DNA of 26,944 nt, taken from positions 1 through 26,944 of IMG/VR virus record IMGVR_UViG_3300042691_011065. The stretch is one strand, 5' to 3'. Shown in pieces: positions 1-5,978 of the stretch. The stretch's first letter is position 1; each line of letters starts with the position of its first letter. This stretch comes from a virus. Under the pieces are notes generated by a model. That model had not been told where the DNA came from and ran no database searches. It saw only the letters and a program-made list of their open reading frames with translations. Position numbers and translations under genes: made by a program.

Positions 1-443
1 CCGAAGTACTGAGCGTCAAGAACTCTGTAGGCGAACCCATACCCGAGTTCTCCCAACATTCCGAGGAAGGTACCAAAGTCCCGTCCTCCGTTAGACGACA
101 AGACCCCAGGGACATTTTCCCAAACCAACCAACGGGGAGAGAAGTGGCGAGCAATGGCACCAAAGGTAAGCATGAGGTTACCACGCGGGTCGTCCAATCC
201 TTTTCTGAGTCCGGCGACAGAGAAGGATTGACAGGGGGTTCCTCCGACAAGAAGGTCAATTGTTCCAAGATTCCACTCCTTAAATTTGGTCATATCCCCG
301 ACATTCGGGACATTGGGGTAGTGGTGCTTCAGCACCGCGGATGGGAAGGGCTCAATCTCTGAGAAGGCCACAGGCTCCCAACCCATGTGGTGCCAAGCAG
401 ATGTGGCCGCCTCAATCCCGCTGCAGACAGAGAGATATTTCAT
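1..443 (-). CDS. C5-cytosine-specific DNA methyltransferase, N-terminal part (gene runs off the left edge)
   Basis: Transfers a methyl group from S-adenosylmethionine to C5 of cytosine in a target DNA sequence. About 147 codons are visible, with the C-terminus outside the window. The reading begins MKYLSVCSGIEAA, which is motif I, the AdoMet-binding loop. GGTPCQSFSVAG at about residues 67-78 is motif IV with the catalytic Cys71, and WENVPG at about 108-113 is motif VI (ENV). The target-recognition domain is not visible, so specificity cannot be read. The ATG at 443 forms an ATGA overlap with the stop of the upstream gene. In phages these orphan methyltransferases usually protect the genome from host restriction or mimic host methylation; which applies here is inference. 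No cognate endonuclease is visible. Family assignment is very secure. Confidence 0.95.
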   Translation of the reverse strand, partial: MKYLSVCSGIEAATSAWHHMGWEPVAFSEIEPFPSAVLKHHYPNVPNVGDMTKFKEWNLGTIDLLVGGTPCQSFSVAGLRKGLDDPRGNLMLTFGAIARHFSPRWLVWENVPGVLSSNGGRDFGTFLGMLGELGYGFAYRVLDAQYF

Positions 444-652
444 TTAGCGTTGAATTCCTTGTCCACATACTTCTTATTCTGACTGCCTGCCCACAATGAC
501 ACGCAGGCAACCTCAAGAGCTTCTGATGGCGGCTGAGTGCTCAGAACCACTTTCTGACCGGCAGCAAACCCCTCCGCATACCGCTGATCCATGCGGTGCA
601 TAACTAGCAAAATAATTGTTGCGATCGTGCAAAACGCTAATACATATTTCAT
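440..652 (-). CDS. Small single-pass membrane protein, unknown function
   Basis: A 70-aa protein I do not recognise. Residues 3-19 (YVLAFCTIATIILLVMH) are a continuous hydrophobic stretch and look like an uncleaved signal anchor or transmembrane helix. The following segment carries mixed charges and a Gln/Pro-rich stretch (STQPPSEALE), which probably lies on one side of the inner membrane. Its start overlaps the stop of the zinc-ribbon gene by four bases (ATGA), and its own stop overlaps the methyltransferase start in the same way, so it is translated as part of the left early operon. Phage early operons often carry such short membrane proteins, which can act in host takeover or superinfection exclusion; no function is shown here. 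Confidence 0.75.
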   Translation of the reverse strand: MKYVLAFCTIATIILLVMHRMDQRYAEGFAAGQKVVLSTQPPSEALEVACVSLWAGSQNKKYVDKEFNAK

Positions 653-861
653 TCTGCGATCTCCTTATTCTTTTTGAACCCCATAGCATTCATCCGCTTC
701 GCACACTCACCGCATCTCCATACACTACTGCCCTTGCGTTGCATCTGCTTGCCGGTCTCCACAGGTCGATGGCGCTGACAACTAAAGCAGAACTTGGTGC
801 CAAGAACCTTGAGCCCTGCTTCTTTAACCATGTCATAGACTTGACTCTTACCTCTTGCCAT
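649..861 (-). CDS. Small zinc-ribbon-like protein
   Basis: A 70-aa basic protein with two CxxC knuckles, CFSC at about residues 24-27 and CGEC at about 50-53, separated by about 22 residues. This spacing is typical of a zinc ribbon that binds one Zn ion through four cysteines. The flanks are rich in Lys and Arg, which fits binding to nucleic acid or to a host protein, but no specific family is recognised. The start overlaps the stop of the Rap1a-like gene as TAATG, and the end overlaps the next gene as ATGA, so it is translationally coupled on both sides. Small zinc-ribbon proteins are frequent in phage early regions and can be modulators of transcription or replication; that role is only inferred. 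Confidence 0.8.
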   Translation of the reverse strand: MARGKSQVYDMVKEAGLKVLGTKFCFSCQRHRPVETGKQMQRKGSSVWRCGECAKRMNAMGFKKNKEIAE

Positions 862-1190
862 TACGCTCCCTTGCCTTTGCTCTTACATGGCCACACTCGA
901 CGGATTGCGTCAGTCACCAAAAGATCGGCGGCCATGTTCCGTAGCGATGGGTTTTGCTCAAGGTACTGTTGAACCATGTCTTGAATTTGACCGGCATTGA
1001 TACCGCTGCCATTTGGAGCGCAATGTCTAATGTGCTGACCGGCATCGAATACGCCCAAGACATAGCCAAGCCCGTACATCTTGTCCATGTACTCATTGCT
1101 CTTTAGCCGTGAGAGAAGGTCGTTTCCGCTTACGAACTCCGCATGAGCCATAGCGGGAACCATCAGTAACGCAACTAGAATCTTTTTCAT
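861..1190 (-). CDS. Secreted Rap1a/Tai-like protein (type VI immunity-protein fold)
   Basis: A 109-aa protein with a clear Sec signal peptide: MKK, a hydrophobic core, then AHA with cleavage after about residue 17, giving a periplasmic protein of about 92 aa. The mature part resembles the Rap1a/Tai family in pattern: LLSRLKS near the start, GYVLGVFDA at about 42-50, a cysteine at 57 followed by PNG, a VQQYLEQNPSLRNMAADLLV segment at 73-92, and a final WPC. Cys57 and Cys102 could form the disulfide typical of the family. Rap1a proteins neutralise type VI amidase effectors in Serratia; homologues also occur in phage genomes with no proven role. The TGA of the preceding gene overlaps its ATG (ATGA). 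Assignment rests on motif memory only, without a search. Confidence 0.75.
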   Translation of the reverse strand: MKKILVALLMVPAMAHAEFVSGNDLLSRLKSNEYMDKMYGLGYVLGVFDAGQHIRHCAPNGSGINAGQIQDMVQQYLEQNPSLRNMAADLLVTDAIRRVWPCKSKGKGA

Positions 1191-1378
1191 TTCTGTTCCC
1201 TCTTCATCATGTTTTCAACAAGCGATGCGTGCATCTTCATCTGCGAGGCTATATCGATGATTCGGGCGTAGTTCGGCATATAGGTCTGCCGGGTTTCCCT
1301 GTTTAACTCCATAATTAGTCTGTTTAGCGACACAACATGACTGCTTAAATCAGGCACATCTTGAACAATTGAGCTCAT
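1187..1378 (-). CDS. Small helical protein, unknown function
   Basis: A 63-aa protein of unrecognised family, beginning MSSIVQDVPDLSSHVVSL. I chose the ATG at 1378 over the in-frame ATG ten codons upstream because AGGAG sits five bases before 1378, while the upstream ATG has no convincing SD and would overlap the preceding gene by 22 bases. The residues suggest two helices (about 8-28 and 35-60), mostly polar, with no membrane segment or signal peptide. Its stop overlaps the Rap1a-like start as ATGA, so the two proteins are probably made together. No function can be read. Confidence 0.65.
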   Translation of the reverse strand: MSSIVQDVPDLSSHVVSLNRLIMELNRETRQTYMPNYARIIDIASQMKMHASLVENMMKREQK

Positions 1379-1386
1379 GGCTTCTC

Positions 1387-1590
1387 CTATCGAACTCGTA
1401 CTTGACATGAATACGCCTGCGTTGCATCCCTAAACGATCCAATAATCTTGCAATCATCCGTGATCTGTTTTGTCTGCCATGCCATCCCAAAAACAAACGC
1501 AAGCCCCACTACCAAAAACCATCCAAACGATTCCTTCCATTGGTTTACTATCCGCTCCCAAATCTTCTTGAAATCAATTAAGTCTTTCAT
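1387..1590 (-). CDS. Small single-pass membrane protein, unknown function
   Basis: A 67-aa protein with one transmembrane helix at about residues 21-39 (ESFGWFLVVGLAFVFGMAW). A basic and aromatic N-terminus (KDLIDFKKIWERIVNQWK) probably faces the cytoplasm, and the short C-terminus contains two cysteines (DDCKIIG and YSCQV) that could pair in the periplasm. The start is well supported by a GAGGAGG sequence six bases upstream of the ATG. The family is not recognised. It is flanked by other small early genes, and the following gene begins eight bases after its stop. Confidence 0.75.
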   Translation of the reverse strand: MKDLIDFKKIWERIVNQWKESFGWFLVVGLAFVFGMAWQTKQITDDCKIIGSFRDATQAYSCQVRVR

Positions 1591-1600
1591 ATTGGCCTCC

Positions 1601-1825
1601 TCAAAATAAACTTTCCTGTTTCCATAACGGCTCTAACTTTGGTGCTTTTATTTTTCTGAGCTTTTCAATCATCACATGAACCCTTTTGGGGTACGGCCAT
1701 CCTTTGGTCTGGGGGATGTTTAAGAGGAAGCGTTCTCCTTCATCAAATACTTCGATGACTTGCCCCTTCTCTCCGGTCTCGCATACCAAGACCCAATCCC
1801 CCTCCTTGATGACCGGCTGCGTCAT
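1601..1825 (-). CDS. Small basic protein with a KOW/SH3-like beta pattern
   Basis: A 74-aa protein. The first 40 residues (VIKEGDWVLVCETG, then GQVIEVFDEGERFLLNI) alternate hydrophobic and polar residues with glycine turns. The pattern is like a small SH3-like or KOW-type beta barrel, but the match is by eye only and I know no named family for it. The C-terminal 30 residues are rich in Lys and Arg (PYPKRVHVMIEKLRKIKAP). The ATG overlaps the stop of the upstream gene as ATGA. It probably acts in the cytoplasm and may contact nucleic acid; this is inference. Confidence 0.7.
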   Translation of the reverse strand: MTQPVIKEGDWVLVCETGEKGQVIEVFDEGERFLLNIPQTKGWPYPKRVHVMIEKLRKIKAPKLEPLWKQESLF

Positions 1826-2160
1826 AGCGTGACTTTGCCCTCCACCCTCAGGTTTGCCTGTTCGCTACGCCAGATCTCCACTCGAGCCTGAGCTGCAATC
1901 AGATCCCACCGCAAACTTTCTTCTATCTCAATTGCATCTCTTAGACCCTCTAGCAGGCTTTTGTATTCCTCGTTCGCATATGCTTCACGCTCCTGAGCCC
2001 CGATCGTCTCCTCAAGGCTTCGCTTCATCAGAATCGCCTTTAATGACTTACGAAACTCCTCAAGGTAAACACGCTCAGCTTTAGCCTTAGCAAACTTCTT
2101 AGCGTTAGCAATGATGTAGTCAACCGCCTTATGTGGGTCGCGCTCTTTTCTGTCGCTCAT
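1822..2160 (-). CDS. Helical, charged phage protein, unknown function
   Basis: A 112-aa protein beginning MSDRKERDPHKAVDYI. The frame is open further upstream, but the ATG at 2160 makes an ATGA overlap with the previous gene, whereas the longer reading would lie across most of that gene in another frame. The sequence is almost entirely predicted helix and highly charged: Lys/Ala-rich at 15-40 (NAKKFAKAKAERVYLEEF), Glu-rich at 50-85, with two Trp residues near the end. Proteins of this type, with a KAKAER.YLEEFRKS pattern, are in my recollection common next to replication and recombination genes of phages, with no known role. The position between RusA and the small genes fits a replication-associated protein. 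Confidence 0.75.
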   Translation of the reverse strand: MSDRKERDPHKAVDYIIANAKKFAKAKAERVYLEEFRKSLKAILMKRSLEETIGAQEREAYANEEYKSLLEGLRDAIEIEESLRWDLIAAQARVEIWRSEQANLRVEGKVTL

Positions 2161-2360
2161 TCGGCGTACTCCTTGACCATAACGGTTACCTTGACCACGG
2201 TTCCCTTTAACGCCCAGAACCGATTGCTTGCCAACCACGCCTTTGCCTGCTTCTGAGTGCGGAAGAGCATGGTTCGATCGGCTTCCCAATAATGGGTCGG
2301 CTGAAAATTCACAAAGCCGCCACGGTTAATCTTGATTGCCCAACAATGCGTTCGCTTCAC
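2157..2360 (-). CDS. Small basic protein with a GTG start, unknown function
   Basis: A 67-aa protein reading (M)KRTHCWAIKINRGGFVNF. I place the start at the GTG at 2360: AGGAG lies five bases upstream, and the GTG overlaps the RusA stop as GTGA. The longer open frame from 2411 would read backwards through RusA. The protein is rich in aromatic and basic residues, with an alternating beta pattern at the N-terminus and another near the end (GTVVKVTVMVKEY) around a helix (KQAKAWLAS), suggesting a small alpha/beta fold. It resembles small phage proteins that echo an input value in a table (RTQKQAKAWLA) but I know no named family. Confidence 0.7.
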   Translation of the reverse strand: MKRTHCWAIKINRGGFVNFQPTHYWEADRTMLFRTQKQAKAWLASNRFWALKGTVVKVTVMVKEYAE

Positions 2361-2704
2361 TTGTTCTCCTCTATCTTCACCTTCAACATCCCACCGATTT
2401 CCGGTGCCCAATAAATCCTTAGATCCACTACCAATGAGTCATCGTGATACACGCCGGCACTACCTAAAGCATCCAAGACCGCCTTCAAGAGGTTGTCAAG
2501 GTCACGCCTGCGGTTGTCCGGCCTGAATGCCTCAATCGTCATCTTGACCTTGCCCTCTATTGACCGGGTTCCTTTATGGATCATGACTAGATCGGATACG
2601 GCCTTTCGATACTCACGGCCTTTTGTCCCAATCACCATGCGTCCTTGCCACATACGCCAATAATGATTAACCGATGGTGGCCAAGGTAAAGTTATTTCAA
2701 TCAT
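2357..2704 (-). CDS. rusA: RusA-family Holliday junction resolvase
   Basis: Cuts four-way DNA junctions made during recombination and replication, before packaging. The 115-aa length is close to the usual 120 aa of RusA. Visible family marks are the N-terminal beta strand and PPSVNHYWR, then RRRDLDNLLKAVLDAL at about residues 65-80, and GVYHDDS at about 84-90. The acidic residues D68, D70 and D88 or D89 match the metal-binding triad Asp70/Asp72/Asp91 of E. coli RusA. I chose ATG 2704 over ATG 2710 because 2704 forms ATGA with the preceding stop and has GAAGG six bases upstream; the longer start adds only two residues. The exonuclease and SSB-like protein on the plus strand probably work in the same recombination pathway. 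Confidence 0.93.
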   Translation of the reverse strand: MIEITLPWPPSVNHYWRMWQGRMVIGTKGREYRKAVSDLVMIHKGTRSIEGKVKMTIEAFRPDNRRRDLDNLLKAVLDALGSAGVYHDDSLVVDLRIYWAPEIGGMLKVKIEENK

Positions 2705-2922
2705 TTCCATCCTTCCCCGCGGTTACCTTTTTTCCATTGATCGACGACATCGGACTCCAAAATAGAGCCGGGATGCTTTTGGTTCCAACCTTGAAGCCAG
2801 ACATGGGCTTTGTCTCTGTCTGCAACCCGCATACGGATGACCCACCTGACAAGGCCGCGGTGCCGGTCTTGATCATCGCCTTGTCCTTCTTTCCAATTTT
2901 TGAGCTTTTCGTAGACATTCAT
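2701..2922 (-). CDS. Trp-rich small protein, unknown function
   Basis: A 73-aa protein with seven tryptophans, including the segments VRWVIRMRVADRDKA and VWLQGWNQKHPGSI, then QWKKGNRGE at the end. Two frames are open here; I chose this one because its ATG overlaps the helicase stop as TAATG and its own stop overlaps the RusA start as ATGA, whereas the other frame lacks either junction. The mix of Arg, Trp and Gly suggests nucleic-acid contact, perhaps with the neighbouring helicase or resolvase, but no family is recognised and this is inference. Confidence 0.65.
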   Translation of the reverse strand: MNVYEKLKNWKEGQGDDQDRHRGLVRWVIRMRVADRDKAHVWLQGWNQKHPGSILESDVVDQWKKGNRGEGWK

Positions 2923-3890
2923 TAAAACTTTCCATGCTCATCGAATGTCATGGGCAACCCGTCATGACGGTCAACGAATTGCTGAGACTCACGGTGAAAC
3001 CAAAGCGAATACCAATCCTCAACCTCACCATTCCTTTGCTTCTCACACATCAGCATGGCGTCATTCATAAGCGGATCGGTCGCCACCCCCATCGATGCCT
3101 GATGCTCTTTCTTCTTGTTTCTCCACACCATGAAGACATTGTCGACTTGGTCAGCGATAGCACCTGAGCCCTTGATGTCGTGCTTATTCGGGGTTGACTC
3201 TTCATTCGCTAACTTCCGGATGTGGTGAACCAAGTGGACATGGACATTGTGGTCTCGCGCTAAAGAGCAGAGCTCGTCGATGAACCACTTCTGACCGTTG
3301 TAATCGTCCTCTCCCTGAACGCACTTCATTAGGGAGTCAATAAAGATGTGGGTCACGCCCAACTTCACAGCTGAGTAACGAGCAACGGCAACAACCTGCT
3401 GCGCTGAAGTAGTTCCCTGTTGATCGTAGAACCACAACTTCCCGCGGGAGAAGTTCTCAAGGCGATTAGCCAGGTCACGGACATACTTTTCCTTATCCAT
3501 GTACCGCGGCTTATGGATGTTCTCCCCTGAAAACTGACGAAGCATTCGCTCAAGGCTTCTCTTGGGCTTCATCTCAAATGATGCAATGCACACTTTCTGA
3601 CCCTGTTTGATCAGGTGAAGAGCGATCTGACCCGTGACCAATGACTTACCGCCGCCGTTCGATCCTGCGTACAGGGTCACCTCACCCGGACGGAAGGCGA
3701 CCTCTCCATGGGTCTTCGTCCAAGGCATTTGAAGGTTGTTCTCCTCCTTCGGGTGGGCGACATCTTCCACAAGCTCATCAAGGTAGTCCGATGCCGGCTT
3801 GACCTTTTGATGGTTGTCTGTCGCCTGTAAGTAGGCGGCAAAGTCGATGTCGTCTGGCTCAAGAAACTCCAACTTCTTCTCCTTCGTCAT
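2922..3890 (-). CDS. DnaB-like replicative helicase, RecA-fold domain
   Basis: An ATP-driven hexameric helicase-type ATPase for the phage replication fork, 322 aa. A polar N-terminal tail (1-65) precedes the RecA-fold core. Walker A is GSNGGGKS at about 76-83, the catalytic Glu is probably E106 in the ASFEMK segment, Walker B is THIFIDSL at about 180-187, the H4-like strand is VHLVHHIRK at 218-226, and the DnaB-type sensor GSGAIADQVDNVFMVWRNK lies at 241-259. There is no DnaB N-terminal domain and no primase or zinc finger, so the protein is shorter than bacterial DnaB (about 470 aa) and resembles the helicase half of T7 gp4 or Twinkle. Its start lies 32 bases inside the previous gene. The DUF1376 protein encoded upstream could act as its loader or partner. 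Confidence 0.9.
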   Translation of the reverse strand: MTKEKKLEFLEPDDIDFAAYLQATDNHQKVKPASDYLDELVEDVAHPKEENNLQMPWTKTHGEVAFRPGEVTLYAGSNGGGKSLVTGQIALHLIKQGQKVCIASFEMKPKRSLERMLRQFSGENIHKPRYMDKEKYVRDLANRLENFSRGKLWFYDQQGTTSAQQVVAVARYSAVKLGVTHIFIDSLMKCVQGEDDYNGQKWFIDELCSLARDHNVHVHLVHHIRKLANEESTPNKHDIKGSGAIADQVDNVFMVWRNKKKEHQASMGVATDPLMNDAMLMCEKQRNGEVEDWYSLWFHRESQQFVDRHDGLPMTFDEHGKF

Positions 3891-4200
3891 AGATCAACTC
3901 ACCCTGATGAAGGGTGAAAACCTGCTTTGCCCCCGCCTTCATGCAGGCAACATGGGCGGCATACATCCGCTCAGTCGTGTCATTTCCGTCAACATGGACT
4001 TGGAGCCCTGTCAAGAACCTCAAATCAAGCGATTTAAGGTTATCTTTCGGCTCAATCACGATTTCAGGATGCGCCCATAGATCGGTATAGCGGTGCCAAG
4101 AAGCCGCCCACGGGAGGTCGGTAATACCTACCCATACCCATACCGCTTTGGGACGCTTGTGCGCCAATCTCATGCGGATTAGAGCGGTATGCCCGATCAC
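3859..4200 (-). CDS. Small alpha/beta protein with a GTG start, unknown function
   Basis: A 113-aa protein reading (M)IGHTALIRMRLAHKRPKAV. The GTG at 4200 is supported by GGAGG five bases upstream and a GTGA overlap with the end of the DUF1376 gene. It has a Trp-rich beta strand (AVWVWVGI at about 19-26), a LPWAASWHRYTDLW segment, and a C-terminal region with LQVHVDG and a helix with AAHVACMKAGAKQVFTL. The pattern could be a small nucleotide-handling or Toprim-like fold, but no catalytic motif is convincing. Its 3' end overlaps the helicase gene by 32 bases in another frame, so the helicase SD is inside it. Placement between two replication genes points to a replication accessory role by inference. 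Confidence 0.75.
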   Translation of the reverse strand: MIGHTALIRMRLAHKRPKAVWVWVGITDLPWAASWHRYTDLWAHPEIVIEPKDNLKSLDLRFLTGLQVHVDGNDTTERMYAAHVACMKAGAKQVFTLHQGELIYDEGEEVGVS

Positions 4201-4847
4201 TTTGCCCTCCGGATGAAGGTTTGGGGGGTCTCATCCTCCCAACGGCGTTGGTTGATGTAGGTCAGGGGTGCAGGTTCAAAGCCCTCACGCCATTGATCTG
4301 ACCCTTTTAAGACTTGGACATGGGCGATGATTTGGTCAGCAACGGTATCCAACCCATGCCGTACCCACTTCGCTTCACAAGCCGCCTTCCCTACCTTGCG
4401 CTTGCTTGATGGCCATACCGACCAAAAATCAGCGAACCGGGTCGGCTTTGCCGACATAGTGGTTTTATTCTTACTTCTGATATCTGATATCTGATTAGGG
4501 ATATGGTTGGGTTCCGATTCGGTATCCGATTCGGTTTTCTTCGGCCTCCCACCACGGCTCGCTAACTGACGATTGATACTGACTTGGTGCTGATACTTAC
4601 CTATTTCCTTATCGCAACGACTATGTCGATACCCCTCAGGAGTCTTTTCAAAGAACTCATTGAGTACTGATTCGACTATATCGAGGTCAAGCCTGATCTT
4701 GCGAGAAACCGAATCGGTTTCCAAGGGGATGGGCTTCTCTTCGTGGTAGTACATATCGATGAGTCTTCGGTAGGCAAGATCCTCTGCATCGCTCAAATGA
4801 TGCGTGTGCATGATGTAATCCGCAAGGTAAAACTTGTACCAAATCAT
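4197..4847 (-). CDS. DUF1376 (YdaU-like) replication protein
   Basis: A 216-aa, two-part protein. Residues 1-90 (MIWYKFYLADYIMHTHHLSD, then AEDLAYRRLIDMYY) match the DUF1376 domain found in Rac-prophage YdaU and in many phage replication initiators. Residues 95-135 are a polar, low-complexity linker with GGRPKK. Residues 136-205 hold FWSVWPSSKRKVGKAACEAKW and PLTYINQRRWED, a C-terminal module common to phage O-like proteins. Such proteins are thought to help helicase loading at the phage origin; here it is followed by a small protein and the helicase, which agrees. The ATG overlaps the YdaS stop as ATGA with GGAGG four bases before it. The linker is encoded by short DNA repeats, so the length of that segment may vary between relatives. 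Confidence 0.85.
   Translation of the reverse strand: MIWYKFYLADYIMHTHHLSDAEDLAYRRLIDMYYHEEKPIPLETDSVSRKIRLDLDIVESVLNEFFEKTPEGYRHSRCDKEIGKYQHQVSINRQLASRGGRPKKTESDTESEPNHIPNQISDIRSKNKTTMSAKPTRFADFWSVWPSSKRKVGKAACEAKWVRHGLDTVADQIIAHVQVLKGSDQWREGFEPAPLTYINQRRWEDETPQTFIRRAK
4476..4495. repeat. Short tandem repeat, 7-bp unit, about 2.9 copies
   Basis: The unit TCTGATA is repeated almost three times inside the linker-coding part of the DUF1376 gene. A second imperfect duplication (CCGATTCGG twice, a few bases apart) follows at about 4515-4535. Because seven is not a multiple of three, gain or loss of one unit would shift the frame before the C-terminal module. Confidence 0.6.
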
Positions 4848-5053
4848 GCGACCTCCCCGAACAGATCAGGGCGCAAATCCTTGCGGGTGACGGCTCCTTC
4901 GGTAAGCCGCTCAATCTCCACGGCTAGTTCAGGCGAACAGACTTCCCGGCCGCTGATGATCAAGCTCATCCATGTCCTTGAGATCCCCAAATCCTTAGCC
5001 AAAGCGTCCTTGGCTCCCCTCTTCTTGTCTGCAAAGTACTCTTGCAGGGTCAT
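4844..5053 (-). CDS. YdaS/Cro-like HTH transcriptional regulator
   Basis: A 69-aa DNA-binding protein beginning MTLQEYFADKKRGAKDALAK. The helix-turn-helix covers about residues 13-50, with the recognition segment LGISRTWMSLIISGRE, and the ending SPELAVEIERLTEGAVTRKDLRPD is characteristic of YdaS/Cro-superfamily phage regulators. The start is the ATG at 5053, with AGGAGG five bases upstream; an in-frame GTG two codons earlier lies inside that SD and is unlikely. It is the first gene of the left operon, next to a divergent promoter pair with an inverted repeat, so it probably binds that region and represses one or both operons, including its own. No partner such as a CI-like repressor or an integrase is visible, so temperate growth cannot be claimed. 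Confidence 0.85.
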   Translation of the reverse strand: MTLQEYFADKKRGAKDALAKDLGISRTWMSLIISGREVCSPELAVEIERLTEGAVTRKDLRPDLFGEVA

Positions 5054-5064
5054 GATCACCTCCT
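5054..5064 (-). promoter_or_regulatory. Extended Shine-Dalgarno sequence of the YdaS-like gene
   Basis: On the minus strand the eleven bases before the start read AGGAGGTGATC, an uninterrupted match to the complement of the 3' end of bacterial 16S rRNA, ending directly at the ATG. It is the longest SD in the window and decides the start at 5053. It implies very efficient initiation for the first gene of the left operon. Confidence 0.8.
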
Positions 5065-5080
5065 AAGATAATTTAATGCG

Positions 5081-5109
5081 ATCCTACATTAAGAAAAAAG
5101 AGTTGTAAA
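5081..5109 (-). promoter_or_regulatory. Putative sigma70-type promoter of the left early operon
   Basis: Reading leftwards, TTTACA (5109-5104) and TAGGAT (5086-5081) are separated by exactly 17 bases, a good match to -35 and -10 elements. Transcription would start near 5074 and run about 20 bases before the YdaS-like start. The right half of the element overlaps the left copy of a 7-bp inverted repeat, so a regulator bound there would block it. Confidence 0.55.
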
Positions 5110-5160
5110 GGGTATTGTATGTTGAAGTTAAATTTGATATGGTGAGGGTGTAGTACAACT
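5101..5160. promoter_or_regulatory. Candidate operator: AGTTGTA/TACAACT inverted repeat
   Basis: AGTTGTA at 5101-5107 is mirrored by TACAACT at 5154-5160. The left half-site overlaps the -35 of the leftward promoter and the right half-site lies just downstream of the -10 of the rightward promoter. This is a position where a dimeric regulator, most simply the adjacent YdaS-like protein, could control both directions. The 46-base separation would need two bound dimers or a loop. Binding is inferred, not shown. Confidence 0.4.
5115..5143 (+). promoter_or_regulatory. Putative sigma70-type promoter of the right early operon
   Basis: TTGTAT (5115-5120) and TATGGT (5138-5143) are separated by 17 bases. 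The -10 box is weak, matching four of six consensus positions, so an activator or a phage-modified polymerase is possible. The start point would be near 5150, about 28 bases before the first gene. It is arranged back to back with the leftward promoter. Confidence 0.4.
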
Positions 5161-5177
5161 AGGAAAGGTAGGTTTAT

Positions 5178-5342
5178 ATGGATCAGTCAGAAATGCACCA
5201 ACTCATGTTGGAACGAATGCAGGAATTAGAGGAGGCGTTAGCGCGAGCCCAGGCAGGGAAAGCCTCGCCTCAAGATTGGGAACTCATCAGGTATGAATGT
5301 GGATTAGGAAAAAAGGAGCGGAAACATGGCATTAGTGGCTAA
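5178..5342 (+). CDS. Short helical acidic/basic protein, unknown function
   Basis: A 54-aa gene, first in the right operon. It reads MDQSEMHQLMLERMQELEEA and continues with a heptad-like helix to about residue 30, then a Trp-containing segment (SPQDWELIRYECGL) and a basic tail. AGGAAAGGTAGG precedes the ATG at an acceptable distance. It overlaps the next start by 17 bases, which puts the SD of the SSB-like gene inside its end. The N-terminal coiled coil suggests a small oligomer. No family is recognised, and the call depends on position and SD. Confidence 0.6.
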   Translation: MDQSEMHQLMLERMQELEEALARAQAGKASPQDWELIRYECGLGKKERKHGISG

Positions 5343-5970
5343 AGATTCAGGAGATTTTGTAGCGGTACCAACGGGGATGCACCTTGCGCGGTGCTACCGA
5401 ATCATCGACCAAGGTACTCAACGGTCAGAGTACATGGGCAAGGAGAAGCATCTTCCCAAGGTCATGATTCAGTTTGAGATTCACGGAGAGGATGACCAAG
5501 GCAACCCTTTGGTGACCCAAGACGGACGCCCCCTATCGATTGCTAAGAGCTTTACGGTAACCCTTGCGGAGAAGTCGACCCTACGGAAAGACCTTCAGAT
5601 GTGGCGTGGCCGTGAGTTCACCCCCCAAGAACTTCGTGGCTTTGAGTTGAAGAATGTCTTGGGTGCATGGGCGATGCTCAATGTGACCCACACAGAGTCA
5701 AACGGTAAAACCTACACCAACATTGCGGCGATCAATCCGGTTCCCGCAAACATGAAGAAGGCGGGTCTACCTGAGGGCGTCAACGAACTGAAGTTGTTCG
5801 ACATTGAGAACCCCGACATGGAGTTGTTCGATACCTTCTCAGAGAACCTGAAGAACAAGATTAAGTCTTCACCTGAGTGGCAAGCATTACACGGTGGAGA
5901 ACCGGTTCAGGCTGAGCCCAAGAAGTCGGGCGGCGGCTTTGAAGAGCTTGATGACGATATCCCATTCTGA
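5326..5970 (+). CDS. Phage single-stranded-DNA-binding-like protein
   Basis: Probably coats and protects single-stranded DNA during phage replication and recombination. The 214-aa protein has an alternating beta-rich region over about residues 10-140 (for example LARCYRIIDQG, KVMIQFEIHGE, ISIAKSFTVTLAEKS, WAMLNVTHTESNGKTYTNI), consistent with an OB-type fold, and then a helical segment (about 155-190). The C-terminus EELDDDIPF is the acidic tip typical of SSB proteins, the part that recruits partner enzymes. Its amino-acid pattern is like proteins annotated in phages as SSB-like or as conserved replication proteins, but no closely defined family can be named by eye. AAGGAG stands seven bases before the ATG. 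It heads the operon that also encodes the exonuclease. Confidence 0.8.
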   Translation: MALVAKDSGDFVAVPTGMHLARCYRIIDQGTQRSEYMGKEKHLPKVMIQFEIHGEDDQGNPLVTQDGRPLSIAKSFTVTLAEKSTLRKDLQMWRGREFTPQELRGFELKNVLGAWAMLNVTHTESNGKTYTNIAAINPVPANMKKAGLPEGVNELKLFDIENPDMELFDTFSENLKNKIKSSPEWQALHGGEPVQAEPKKSGGGFEELDDDIPF

Positions 5971-5978
5971 GGTGCGTC

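Noticed and set aside
144-362. Plus-strand open frame of 72 codons at the left end
   Set aside because: It is antisense to the methyltransferase, whose motifs are clear in the minus frame; the plus product has no recognisable pattern or SD.
616-972. Plus-strand open frame of 118 codons
   Set aside because: It runs antisense to the zinc-ribbon and Rap1a-like genes, which are coupled by overlaps and have clear motifs.
2697-2918. Alternative minus-strand frame over the Trp-rich small gene
   Set aside because: It lacks the TAATG and ATGA junctions that the 2701-2922 frame has with its two neighbours.
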